This document shows, in pieces, positions 1 to 7,046 of a stretch of 64,000 nucleotides of DNA (position 1 is the first letter of the stretch; every line of letters begins with the position of its first letter). Source of the DNA: Streptomyces sp. WAC 01529 (lineage in GTDB: Bacteria > Actinomycetota > Actinomycetes > Streptomycetales > Streptomycetaceae); assembly GCF_003945545.1 (NCBI RefSeq), contig NZ_CP029617.1, forward strand, positions 7,653,001-7,717,000. Reading direction: 5' to 3'. Below the pieces are notes generated by a model. It saw nothing but the letters and a program-made list of their open reading frames with translations, was not told where the DNA came from and ran no database searches. Position numbers and translations under genes: made by a program.

Positions 1-205
1 CGCCGCCGGGCTTCACCCGGCGGCGATGGCTGGTGTCGCACCACGGATACGTGCGGCTGCGGCGGCAGGTGCAGATCGCGACCGTGAAGCGCCGCGACGT
101 GAAGACGGTGCCGTCGTCGCCGACCACCTCGACGGGGCCTTCCACCAGGAGGGGCCCGTCGGGGTCGACCGTGACGCGGCGGGGGCGTTCAGCGGAGTCG
201 GGCAC
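1..205 (-). CDS. CDGSH iron-sulfur domain protein (3' end beyond window)
   Basis: Starts at a GTG (203-205 on the minus strand) inside the last codons of the upstream methyltransferase gene and is still open at base 1, giving 68 visible residues. Near residues 46-61 it has C-T-C-R-R-S-R-T-Y-P-W-C-D-T-S-H, an exact match to the CDGSH pattern CxCxx(S/T)xxxPxCDx(S/T)H. That motif binds one 2Fe-2S cluster through three Cys and one His. The family handles redox or Fe-S transfer; the specific partner is unknown. The 17-bp overlap with the methyltransferase gene suggests coupled translation. Motif identity is direct; physiological role is not shown by the sequence. Confidence 0.85.
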   Translation of the reverse strand, partial: MPDSAERPRRVTVDPDGPLLVEGPVEVVGDDGTVFTSRRFTVAICTCRRSRTYPWCDTSHRRRVKPGG

Positions 206-884
206 GGATGACCACCAGTTCCTCGCGGGTCTCCTCGTCGCCGAGAAGGTTGCGCCGCTGGAGCCAGGCCCGGCGGGAGCGCAGCACGGGCCCGAACGGG
301 ATGAACCGCCGGTCGGTGACCTTGGCGTCCATGCCGAGCCCGGCGAGCCGGGTGAGCGTGGCGTCCACACCGCACAGCGCGGAGTGCACCATCAGCAGCA
401 CACCGCCCGGCCGCAGGGCGCGGGGCGCCGCGTCACAGACACGGTCCACGACCGCCCGCCCGGCCGGACCGCCGTCCCACGCCCGCGCCGCGCCGCGCCG
501 GGGGAGCAGGGGAGAAGGGGAGGGGACGTACGGCGGATTGCTGACCACGAGGTCGTAGGGGCCCCGCGGGGCCGCGGCCGTCAGATCGCCGTGGCGCACG
601 GTCACCGACTGCCCGGCCAGGCGCGCGTTGAGGCGAGCGGTCAGCACCGCACGCCAGGAGATGTCGACGGCCGTCACCCGCGCCCCGCGCCGCGCCGCCG
701 CGACGGCGAGCGCCCCCGTACCGGTCCCCAGGTCCAGGACGGCGGTGCCGGGGCCGATGGCCTCGCGGTGCAGGGCGCGGGTCAGGAGCTCGGTGTCGTG
801 CTGCGGTGCGTACACCCCGGGCGGGGCGAGCAGATGGGCCGGGCGGACCGGCGGCGGCATCGGCGTGCGCGTCTGCGTCGTCAT
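189..884 (-). CDS. HemK/PrmC-like class I SAM methyltransferase
   Basis: 231-residue class I methyltransferase. The SAM-binding loop is DLGTGTG near residue 51, and the N6-type catalytic motif NPPY sits at about 116-119. NPPY is typical of enzymes that methylate a planar amide or amine, such as the glutamine of release factors (PrmC/HemK2) or adenine. The short length without the PrmC N-terminal helical domain fits the HemK2/YcdA-like actinobacterial group. An in-frame extension up to 1046 exists but is low-complexity, so I chose the ATG at 884. The downstream CDGSH gene overlaps its 3' end. The substrate is not determined. Confidence 0.8.
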   Translation of the reverse strand: MTTQTRTPMPPPVRPAHLLAPPGVYAPQHDTELLTRALHREAIGPGTAVLDLGTGTGALAVAAARRGARVTAVDISWRAVLTARLNARLAGQSVTVRHGDLTAAAPRGPYDLVVSNPPYVPSPSPLLPRRGAARAWDGGPAGRAVVDRVCDAAPRALRPGGVLLMVHSALCGVDATLTRLAGLGMDAKVTDRRFIPFGPVLRSRRAWLQRRNLLGDEETREELVVIRARLR

Positions 885-979
885 GCGGCATCTCCCGTCT
901 GTGGGAACTCCACGAGGGGCGCTCCTCCTTCCACGGTCCGCCGGTTCGCCAGCGGTCACCACTGGAGGCATCACAGGTA

Positions 980-991
980 GTGACTTGTCAC
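980..991. promoter_or_regulatory. Short palindrome GTGAC-TT-GTCAC, possible operator
   Basis: A 5+2+5 inverted repeat lies about 95 bp upstream of the methyltransferase start, in the gap between that gene and the DUF6328 gene. The position suits an operator, but there is only one copy and no identified regulator nearby. Confidence 0.25.
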
Positions 992-1091
992 GAACAGTGC
1001 GGATAACTTCCTGCGTCTGTCCTGACACTGGGTGCCCGTGCGGCACTGATCCACACCTGTTACGGAACGCCTCTGGCGCCGTAGGGCGGCG

Positions 1092-1613
1092 TCACTCCGC
1101 CGACGTGTGGCGGTACCTCGCCCAGAAGGGCAGCACGAACCAGAACAGCACGTACCAGGAGACGACACCGGCGACCAGCCACGGCACCAGGCTGTCGTCG
1201 GTGGCCACCCGCAGGACCAGCAGCAGCGCGGACGTGAGGGTGCCGAGCAGCAGGATCAGGCCGAGGAAGGTCAGGCGTGACGCCCACGCCACCGCCTGCG
1301 GCTTGATCCGGCGTCCGGCGACGATGCGGTGGAAGGAGACGGGGCCGATGAGGGCGCCCGTCGTGACCGAGCCGAGGATCACCGTCACGATGTAGATCGT
1401 CCGGTCTGTGTCGCTCAGCTCCTGGAAGTGCGGGGTGAAGACCACGGTGAGCAGGAAGCCGAAGAGGATCTGCACACCTGTCTGGGCCACCCGCACTTCC
1501 TGGATCAGCTCGGTCCACCGGCGGTCGGCACGCTCGGCCGCCGTCTCGCGGCGGCCGTCGTCTCTGTGCCCGGCCCCGGGCTCGTCATCACACTTATCTT
1601 TCGACGCGTTCAC
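1092..1613 (-). CDS. DUF6328 family membrane protein
   Basis: About 173 residues from a GTG start at 1613; an upstream TTG at 1649 is possible but adds a hydrophobic stretch not typical of the family. The N-terminus is charged (RADRRWTELIQEVRVAQTGVQ), followed by four hydrophobic segments: FGFLLTVVF, IVTVILGSVTTGALIGPV, LTFLGLILLLGTLTSALLLVL and WLVAGVVSWYVLFWFVLPFWA. The RVAQTGVQILFGFLL signature matches the actinobacterial DUF6328 family as I know it. No enzymatic residues stand out. It stands alone on this strand. The function is unknown; it is an integral membrane protein. Confidence 0.75.
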   Translation of the reverse strand: MNASKDKCDDEPGAGHRDDGRRETAAERADRRWTELIQEVRVAQTGVQILFGFLLTVVFTPHFQELSDTDRTIYIVTVILGSVTTGALIGPVSFHRIVAGRRIKPQAVAWASRLTFLGLILLLGTLTSALLLVLRVATDDSLVPWLVAGVVSWYVLFWFVLPFWARYRHTSAE

Positions 1614-1768
1614 GACACCGAGTCTGCCCAGGAACCACAGAAACAACAATCCGAGTGATCATCGGCTCCACGCCGATTGATCGCGGCGCGGCTGATTCGA
1701 CCGGATGAAGCCGGGCAGACGGGTCGCTGAGTGACTGTCGTACCCCCCAACCCCTCAGGGAGGCCCCC

Positions 1769-2011
1769 GTGCTGCTGGCACACCCCGCCGTGCTGGAAGA
1801 CCTGGTGGAGCGCTACAAGGCCCTTGCGGTACTCCGTGCCGATCAGGGCAGCGCCGAAGGCCGTCAGGAGTTCGAGGACATCGCGTACAGCCTGTGCGTG
1901 GCCACCGGCACCAGCGATGTCGACGCGGCGCTGGTGGCCGCCAGCCATCGGCTGCCGGGGGCCAGGACCACGGACGACTCGCTGCTGCCGCCCGAGCCGC
2001 TCTCCGCCTGA
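1769..2011 (+). CDS. DUF5133 family small protein
   Basis: 80 residues from a GTG start preceded by GGGAGG. The pattern MLLAHPAVLxDLVxRYxAL, the central YSLCVATGT and the ending HRLPGARTTDDSLLP match the short DUF5133 proteins found in many copies in Streptomyces. It appears soluble and helical with no membrane segment. It is transcribed away from the DUF6328 gene and towards the convergent aldehyde dehydrogenase gene. The function of the family is not established. Confidence 0.75.
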   Translation: MLLAHPAVLEDLVERYKALAVLRADQGSAEGRQEFEDIAYSLCVATGTSDVDAALVAASHRLPGARTTDDSLLPPEPLSA

Positions 2012-2074
2012 GGTCCCGCCCCCCAGGGGCTCCGCCCCGTACCCGTTCGTAGGGCCCCGTTCGTACGGCCCGGT

Positions 2075-3472
2075 CTACTCGGCCGGGCCGTACCAGACGG
2101 TCGTGGCGTTGCAGAACTCGCGGATGCCGTGCCCCGACAGCTCCCGGCCGTAGCCGGAGCGCTTGATGCCGCCGAAGGGCAGGCCGGGGTGGGACGCGGT
2201 CATGCCGTTGAAGAAGACGCCGCCTGCCTGGAGGTCCCGTACGCAGCGCGCGATGTCGGCGTCGTCGCGGGTCCACACATTGGAACTCAGCCCGAACGGC
2301 GTGTCGTTGGCGAGCGCCACCGCCTCGTCGAGGTCCGCCACGCGGTAGAGCGTGGCCACCGGGCCGAAGGTCTCCTCGCGGTGGATCCGCATCTTCGGGG
2401 TGATGTCCGCGAGGACGGTGGGGGAGTAGTACCAGCCCTGTTCCCGCTCCTCGGGGCGCCGGCCGCCGCAGAGCGCGGTCGCGCCGTGGCCGAGCGCGTC
2501 GTCGACGAGTTCCTCCAGGTCGTCCCGCCCCTGCTCGCTGGCGAGCGGGCCGACGTCGGTGTCCTCGCTCAGCGGGTCGCCGACGGTCAACTCCCGCATA
2601 CCGGCGACGAATCGCTCACGGAAGGCGTCGTAGACGTCGGCGTGCACGATGAAGCGCTTGGCGGCGATGCAGGACTGGCCGTTGTTCTGCACCCGGGCGG
2701 TCACCGCGGTCCGCGCGGCCCGCTCGACGTCGGCGCTCGGCAGCACCACGTACGGGTCGCTGCCGCCGAGTTCCAGGACGGTCTTCTTGATCTCGTCGCC
2801 CGCGACGGACGCCACCGAGCGGCCTGCGGGTTCGCTGCCGGTCAGGGTCGCGGCCGCCACCCGGTCGTCGCGCAGGATCTCCTCGACGGCGTCCGAGCCG
2901 ACGAGCAGCGTCTGGAAGCAGCCCTCGGGGAAGCCGGCCCGGCGGAAGAGGTCTTCCAGGTAAAGGGCCGTCCTCGGCACGTTCGACGCGTGCTTGAGCA
3001 GGCCGACGTTGCCCGCCATCAGGGCGGGGGCGGCGAACCGCACGACCTGCCAGAGCGGGAAGTTCCACGGCATCACGGCCAGCACCACCCCGAGCGGGCG
3101 GTAGTGGACGACCGCGCGGGACGCCCCGGAGTCCTCCACGTCGGCCTGCGCGGGCTGTTCGTCCGCGAGCAGCTCCTCGGCGTGCTCGGCGTACCAGCGC
3201 ATGGCCTTCACGCACTTCGCCACCTCGGCCCGGGCCGCCTTGACGGGCTTGCCCATCTCCGTGGTCATGGTGCGGGCGACGCTGTCGCCGTCCTGCTCCA
3301 GGAGGTCGGCCGCGCGGCCGAGGAGCCGGGCGCGCTCCCCGAAGCCGGTGGTGCGATAGCGGGCGTACGCGGCGTCGGCCGCCGCGATGCGGCGCTCGAT
3401 CTCCGCGGCCGCGATCGGCTCGAAGGTCTCGAGCGTCTCACCGGTGGCGGGGTTGACCGTGGCGATGGGCAT
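2075..3472 (-). CDS. gabD: NAD(P)-dependent succinate-semialdehyde dehydrogenase-type enzyme
   Basis: 465-residue aldehyde dehydrogenase of normal family length. The oxyanion Asn lies in MPWNF (about N137), the general-base Glu in LELGG (about E234) and the nucleophilic Cys in NNGQSCIA (about C268). The NPATGE start and the GQSCIAAKRF context match NADP-type succinate-semialdehyde dehydrogenases, which oxidise succinate semialdehyde to succinate in the GABA shunt. No GABA transaminase gene is adjacent, so the exact aldehyde is an inference. It is a single-gene unit; a 20-bp palindrome lies about 100 bp upstream. Confidence 0.82.
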   Translation of the reverse strand: MPIATVNPATGETLETFEPIAAAEIERRIAAADAAYARYRTTGFGERARLLGRAADLLEQDGDSVARTMTTEMGKPVKAARAEVAKCVKAMRWYAEHAEELLADEQPAQADVEDSGASRAVVHYRPLGVVLAVMPWNFPLWQVVRFAAPALMAGNVGLLKHASNVPRTALYLEDLFRRAGFPEGCFQTLLVGSDAVEEILRDDRVAAATLTGSEPAGRSVASVAGDEIKKTVLELGGSDPYVVLPSADVERAARTAVTARVQNNGQSCIAAKRFIVHADVYDAFRERFVAGMRELTVGDPLSEDTDVGPLASEQGRDDLEELVDDALGHGATALCGGRRPEEREQGWYYSPTVLADITPKMRIHREETFGPVATLYRVADLDEAVALANDTPFGLSSNVWTRDDADIARCVRDLQAGGVFFNGMTASHPGLPFGGIKRSGYGRELSGHGIREFCNATTVWYGPAE

Positions 3473-3567
3473 GCCGTTCCTCCTCGGGACGCCTGGCGGG
3501 GCGGGGTCGCGTGGTGGGGATCGCGTGGTGGGACGGGGCGGCGGCCCGCGTCTCCACCCTAGGTCGG

Positions 3568-3587
3568 CGCATGCCCGGGGGCATGCG
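3568..3587. promoter_or_regulatory. 20-bp palindrome upstream of gabD
   Basis: CGCATGCCC, two central G, then GGGCATGCG: a perfect 9+2+9 inverted repeat lying 96-115 bp before the gabD start. It could be an operator or a hairpin in the gabD leader. No cognate regulator is recognisable nearby. Confidence 0.35.
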
Positions 3588-3594
3588 GAGCGGC

Positions 3595-3628
3595 GGAGCG
3601 CGCCGTCCCGTCAAGGGCGGCGCGCTCC
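3595..3628 (-). terminator. Hairpin after CBS gene
   Basis: GGAGCGCGCCG pairs perfectly with CGGCGCGCTCC across a 12-nt loop, 17 bp past the CBS gene stop. It is GC-rich without a U-tract, as is usual in Streptomyces. Confidence 0.55.
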
Positions 3629-3644
3629 GACCCGCGGCGGGCCG

Positions 3645-4061
3645 TCAATCGGTGGACAGGGCCTCCAGGAGCTGTCCGGCCTTGGGGTCGGAGAGCGCGC
3701 GGGCGGCGTCGGCGAGGGCCACCATGCCCACCAGCGAGTGCCCGTCGATCACGGGCAGGCGGCGGACCTTGTGGCTCGTCATGGTCGCGAAGACCTCGTC
3801 GACGCTGTCGTCCGCGCCGATCGTCACCGCCTCGCTCTGCGCCAGCTCACCCACGAGGACCTTGGACGGGTCCTTGCCCTTGCCGAGGACCTTCACCACG
3901 ATGTCGCGGTCGGTGATCACGCCCTTGAGGCGGTTGTCGGTGCCGCAGATGGGAAGTGCCCCGACGTCGAGGTCCGTGAGCTTGGTGGCCGCCTGGATGA
4001 CGGTCTCCTCGGCTCCGGCGCATTCGGCGCCCGGAGTCATGATGTCGCGTGCGGTGGTCAT
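3645..4061 (-). CDS. Tandem CBS domain protein
   Basis: 138 residues, starting at an ATG preceded by AAGGAGG (about 4066-4072 on the plus strand). It begins TTARDIMTPGAECAGAEET and carries two CBS modules: roughly 5-65 with GVITDRDIVV, and 70-130 with RRLPVIDGHSLVGMVALAD. CBS pairs bind adenine nucleotides and act as energy or redox sensors. There is no catalytic or DNA-binding part, so this is a stand-alone regulatory CBS protein of the kind common in Streptomyces stress regulons. The partner is unknown. An upstream in-frame extension to 4439 is antisense to the NTF2-like gene and was rejected. Confidence 0.85.
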   Translation of the reverse strand: MTTARDIMTPGAECAGAEETVIQAATKLTDLDVGALPICGTDNRLKGVITDRDIVVKVLGKGKDPSKVLVGELAQSEAVTIGADDSVDEVFATMTSHKVRRLPVIDGHSLVGMVALADAARALSDPKAGQLLEALSTD

Positions 4062-4162
4062 GTGAGCCTCCTTGGCGGTCGATGGGCGGTCGGGCCCGGA
4101 CGTCCCGGGCCGTCGTCGTCGAATCGGGTGCCCCTCCCACAGGGACAAAACACCCCGGCGGC

Positions 4163-4636
4163 TCACAGGCCGAGATCGGTGAGCCCGGGGTGGTCGTCGG
4201 GACGGCGGCCGAGCGGCCACCGGTAGAGGCGGGCCGACTCCCGGATGGGCAGGTCGTTGATGCAGGCGTGGCGGGCGCGCATCAGGCGGTCGTCGTCGAA
4301 CTCCCAGTTCTCGTTGCCGTACGAGCGGTACCACTGCCCGGAGTCGTCGTGCCATTCGTAGGCGAAGCGCACCGCGATGCGGTGGTCGCCGTGGGCCCAC
4401 AGCTCCTTGATCAGCCGGTAGTCGAGTTCGCGGGCCCACTTGCGGGACAGGAACGCGACGATGGCCTCGCGCCCGGTGACGAACTCCGCGCGATTGCGCC
4501 AGCGGGAGTCCTCGCTGTAGGCGAGGGCCACCTTTTCCGGATCGCGGCTGTTCCAGCCGTCCTCGGCGAGCCGGACTTTCTCGGTGGCCGACCGCCGGGT
4601 GAACGGCGGTACCGGGGGTCGGGCGGGCGTGGTCAT
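4163..4636 (-). CDS. NTF2-like / DUF1348 family protein
   Basis: 157 residues from an ATG with GGAGG just upstream. It is one alpha+beta barrel of the SnoaL/NTF2 superfamily: [21 protein letters not shown] at the start, then [37 protein letters not shown] and a closing [21 protein letters not shown], which match DUF1348 proteins. Members are small cavity proteins with mostly unknown ligands. Its promoter faces the TetR gene across several operator copies, so it is the likely target of that repressor. Confidence 0.8.
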   Translation of the reverse strand: MTTPARPPVPPFTRRSATEKVRLAEDGWNSRDPEKVALAYSEDSRWRNRAEFVTGREAIVAFLSRKWARELDYRLIKELWAHGDHRIAVRFAYEWHDDSGQWYRSYGNENWEFDDDRLMRARHACINDLPIRESARLYRWPLGRRPDDHPGLTDLGL

Positions 4637-4655
4637 GTTTTCCTCCAGGGTACGG

Positions 4656-4785
4656 GAGAACGATCGTTCTCTGCGTCGGCTCGCCACGCTAGGAGAACGA
4701 TCGTTCTCGCGCAAGGGTGCTGGGGTGGCAAGCCTCGTAGTAGGGTCGGAGAACGTACGTTCTCGATGGGCTCGGGTACGTTCTC
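4656..4785. promoter_or_regulatory. Array of TetR-type palindromic operators
   Basis: Three perfect 16-bp palindromes of form GAGAACG(A/T)(A/T)CGTTCTC: 4656-4671 and 4693-4708 (both GAGAACGATCGTTCTC) and 4749-4764 (GAGAACGTACGTTCTC). A half site, TACGTTCTC, lies at 4777-4785. They fill the 188-bp gap between the NTF2-like gene and the divergent TetR gene, so the regulator probably represses both. Centre-to-centre spacings are 37 and 56 bp. Confidence 0.85.
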
Positions 4786-4824
4786 GATCACTCGCTCTCG
4801 ATCACTCGCTCGCTCGGAGACTCG

Positions 4825-5376
4825 ATGGATCTCGCGGAAGCCGAAGCCAGGCTGCTCGACGCGGCGGAGGCGCTGTTCTACGAGCGCGGCATCCAGGCCG
4901 TCGGCATGGACCAGGTCCGCGCGGCGTCCGGTGTCTCGCTCAAGCGGCTCTACCAGGTCTTCCCGTCGAAGTCGGAGCTGGTCCGCGCCTGCCTCGACCG
5001 CCGCGACCACCGCTGGCGGGCCCGCCTCGCCGCCCACGTCGAGGGGCGGCCGGAGGGCGCGGAGCGCGTCCTCGCGGTCTACGACTGGCTGTACGAGTGG
5101 TTCACCGAACCGGACTTCCGCGGCTGCGCCTTCATCAACGCCTACGGAGAGCTGGGCGCGGTGGACCCGGCGGTCGCCGACGCCGTCCGGGCGCACAAGG
5201 GCGCCTTCCATGAGTACCTGGCGGATCTGGTGGCGTCCGTGGGCGGACCCGAGCGGGCGGTCGGCCCGTTCGTCCTGCTCGCGGAAGGGGCCATGACGGC
5301 CGCCGCGATCTCCGGCTCGCCCGAACCGGCACGTCAAGCCCGGAGCGGTGCGCGGCAGTTGCTGGCCGCGACGTAA
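4825..5376 (+). CDS. TetR/AcrR family transcriptional regulator
   Basis: 183 residues. The N-terminal TetR HTH spans about 8-52: LLDAAEALFYERGIQAVGMDQVRAASGVSLKRLYQVF, with the recognition helix around VSLKRLYQ. The C-terminal ligand domain includes DFRGCAFINAYGELG, a segment shared with regulators of small-molecule responses. The start is an ATG directly after the operator array; no strong ribosome site is visible. Together with the operator palindromes this argues for autorepression plus control of the divergent NTF2-like gene. The ligand is unknown. Confidence 0.88.
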   Translation: MDLAEAEARLLDAAEALFYERGIQAVGMDQVRAASGVSLKRLYQVFPSKSELVRACLDRRDHRWRARLAAHVEGRPEGAERVLAVYDWLYEWFTEPDFRGCAFINAYGELGAVDPAVADAVRAHKGAFHEYLADLVASVGGPERAVGPFVLLAEGAMTAAAISGSPEPARQARSGARQLLAAT

Positions 5377-5405
5377 GCTCCGATCTCTCGACATGGGGAG
5401 GGGCG

Positions 5406-5843
5406 ATGGCGAAGACGTACCGTATGAACGCCGGTACGCGCGTGATCAACCGCGTGTTCCACACGATGACCCGGCTCGGGCTCGGCAAGGGCTACCGGTA
5501 CAACCTGACGGTGCGCGGCAGGAAGTCCGGCCGGCTGTACTCGACCCCGGTCGATGTGATGTCGGCCGGGGACGAGCGCTGGCTCGTCGCCGCCTACGGG
5601 GTGAGCGAGTGGGTGCGCAACGCGCGCGCCGCGGGCGAGGTCGGGCTCAGCAGGGGCGGCAGGTCGCGGACGCTGGGGGTGGTCGAGCTGGGGCCCGAGG
5701 AGAGCGTGCCGGTGCTGCGCCAGTACTGGCGTGAAGTGCCCGTCACCCGGGCCTACTTCGACGTGACCGCCGACTCGACGGACGAGGAGTTCGCCGCGGA
5801 GGTGGCCCGCCACCCGGTGTTCCGGCTGGTGCCGCCGGCTTGA
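5406..5843 (+). CDS. F420-dependent (Ddn-type) nitroreductase family oxidoreductase
   Basis: 145-residue protein of the split beta-barrel Ddn family. Diagnostic parts are LTVRGRKSGRLYSTPVDV (about 33-50), which shapes the deazaflavin phosphate site, WLVAAYGVSEWVRNARAAGEV, and a C-terminal REVPVTRAYFDVT. Family members use F420H2 to reduce quinones, nitro groups or enones. It starts 29 bp after the TetR gene on the same strand, so it may be co-transcribed and under the same control. The substrate is unknown. Confidence 0.82.
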   Translation: MAKTYRMNAGTRVINRVFHTMTRLGLGKGYRYNLTVRGRKSGRLYSTPVDVMSAGDERWLVAAYGVSEWVRNARAAGEVGLSRGGRSRTLGVVELGPEESVPVLRQYWREVPVTRAYFDVTADSTDEEFAAEVARHPVFRLVPPA

Positions 5844-5845
5844 AG

Positions 5846-5884
5846 GACCGGGCGGGCCTGACTTGGTGTCAGGCCCGCCCGGTC
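5846..5884. terminator. Bidirectional terminator between convergent genes
   Basis: Perfect 17-bp stem GACCGGGCGGGCCTGAC / GTCAGGCCCGCCCGGTC with a 5-nt loop TTGGT. It sits 2 bp past the reductase stop and 17 bp before the stop of the convergent chitinase gene. Confidence 0.85.
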
Positions 5885-5901
5885 GTCAGCGGGTTCGGCT
5901 G

Positions 5902-6792
5902 TCAGCAGCTCAGGTTCGAGCCCGGTGTGGTGCCCAGGATCTGCGTGAACGCCTTGTACTTGTCGATGCGGCTCTGCACCTGGGCGGGGTTGCCGCCGTT
6001 GCACTCCAGGGTGCCGTTGATCGCGCGGATGGTCTCACCGAAACCGGCGCCGTTGACCATGGCGTTGTGCGGGGTCATGGTGCCCGGGCCGCTCTGGGTG
6101 TTCCAGTACCAAAGGCCCGTCTGCCAGGCGATGGCCGGGTCCCGCTCCACCAGGTACGGGTTGTTCAGGAGGTCGATGCCGAGGGCGTCGCCCGCCGCCT
6201 TGTAGTTGAAGTTCCAGCTGAGTTGGATCGGGCCGCGGCCGTAGTAGGCGGCCTGTCCGGCGGGGCAGCCGTAGGGCTGGGTCTTGTCGCAGTAGTGCGG
6301 GTAGTTGTTCTGGTTCTGCTCGACGATGTGGACCAGGCCGCCCGTCTCGTGGCTGACGTTGGCGAGGAACGCCGCGGCCTCCTGGCGCTTGACGGTGTCG
6401 CTGCCGGTGTTGGCGAAGCCCGGGTAGGCCTTGAGCGCGTCGGTCAGGCCCTTGTACGTGTAGAACGAGTTCCGGTTCGGGAACATCTGGTTGAACTGCG
6501 CCTCGCTGACCACGAATCCGGACGGGTCGGGGTTGCCCGGGCCCGTGCCGCCACCGCAGGTGCCCTGGTCCGCCCAGACGTCGGAGCGGCCCGGGGTCTC
6601 GTTCTGGGTCCACCACTTGGCGGTCCAGTTGTGTCCGTTGTACGAGGCGGACTTGCCGCCCGTGTAGACGGACGAGGAGTTCCACGGCGAGGCGCACTCG
6701 GCGGCGGACGCCGAGGGGGCGGCCGGGCCCAGAACGATCATCGCGCCGACCGCGGCGAGTGCGGCCGCGAGGCTGGTGATGCGTTTGATCAT
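5902..6792 (-). CDS. Secreted GH19 chitinase with N-terminal CBM5/12
   Basis: 296 residues. Residues 1-31 form a signal peptide ending in ASAA. A CBM5/12 chitin-binding module follows (about 32-75: SPWNSSSVYTGGKSASYNGHNWTAKWWTQNETPG), then a Gly/Pro linker and a GH19 catalytic domain from about 92. Catalytic Glu is in NVSHETGG (about E149); YYGRGPIQLSWNFNY and INGTLECNG are typical GH19 blocks. It hydrolyses chitin with inversion outside the cell. The ATG at 6792 has TAGGAGA upstream; longer in-frame starts lack this. Two DasR-type sites lie in its promoter. Confidence 0.95.
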   Translation of the reverse strand: MIKRITSLAAALAAVGAMIVLGPAAPSASAAECASPWNSSSVYTGGKSASYNGHNWTAKWWTQNETPGRSDVWADQGTCGGGTGPGNPDPSGFVVSEAQFNQMFPNRNSFYTYKGLTDALKAYPGFANTGSDTVKRQEAAAFLANVSHETGGLVHIVEQNQNNYPHYCDKTQPYGCPAGQAAYYGRGPIQLSWNFNYKAAGDALGIDLLNNPYLVERDPAIAWQTGLWYWNTQSGPGTMTPHNAMVNGAGFGETIRAINGTLECNGGNPAQVQSRIDKYKAFTQILGTTPGSNLSC

Positions 6793-6866
6793 GCGACATC
6801 TCCTAACGGGCGGCGCGGGGGAGGGGGCCCGTGCCGTCATGGGGGTGTCGGTGACTCAAGCGAAAA

Positions 6867-6894
6867 TGGTCTGTACCTGTCAAGGTCTAGACCA
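6867..6894. promoter_or_regulatory. DasR-responsive element-like direct repeats of the chitinase promoter
   Basis: TGGTCTGTACCT (6867-6878) and AGGTCTAGACCA (6883-6894), 16 bp apart, lie about 75-100 bp upstream of the chitinase start. Both fit the 12-bp chitinase-promoter repeats of Streptomyces (TGGTCTAGACCA-like), known as binding sites for the GntR repressor DasR. The second is nearly perfectly palindromic (GGTCTAGACC). This implies induction by N-acetylglucosamine or chitin oligomers. Confidence 0.8.
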
Positions 6895-6971
6895 GGGTGT
6901 GAAGGTAAAACCTGATGTGAACCTGGTGCGAACGCGGTGCGCCCGACCCGGCCCCCGACGACCTCCCGGCT

Positions 6972-7002
6972 TTGACAGGTGAAACATGGGATGTTCCCAT
7001 GT
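6972..7002 (+). promoter_or_regulatory. Promoter with overlapping GntR operator
   Basis: TTGACA at 6972-6977 is a consensus -35. A perfect 8+3+8 inverted repeat, ACATGGGA-TGT-TCCCATGT (6984-7002), covers the spacer and -10 position. It lies just before the FadR-type regulator gene, so autorepression is likely. Confidence 0.65.
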
Positions 7003-7046
7003 CTGACGGAAGCGGGGGAGTGGACGCAAGAGAGAAGGTGCCGACG

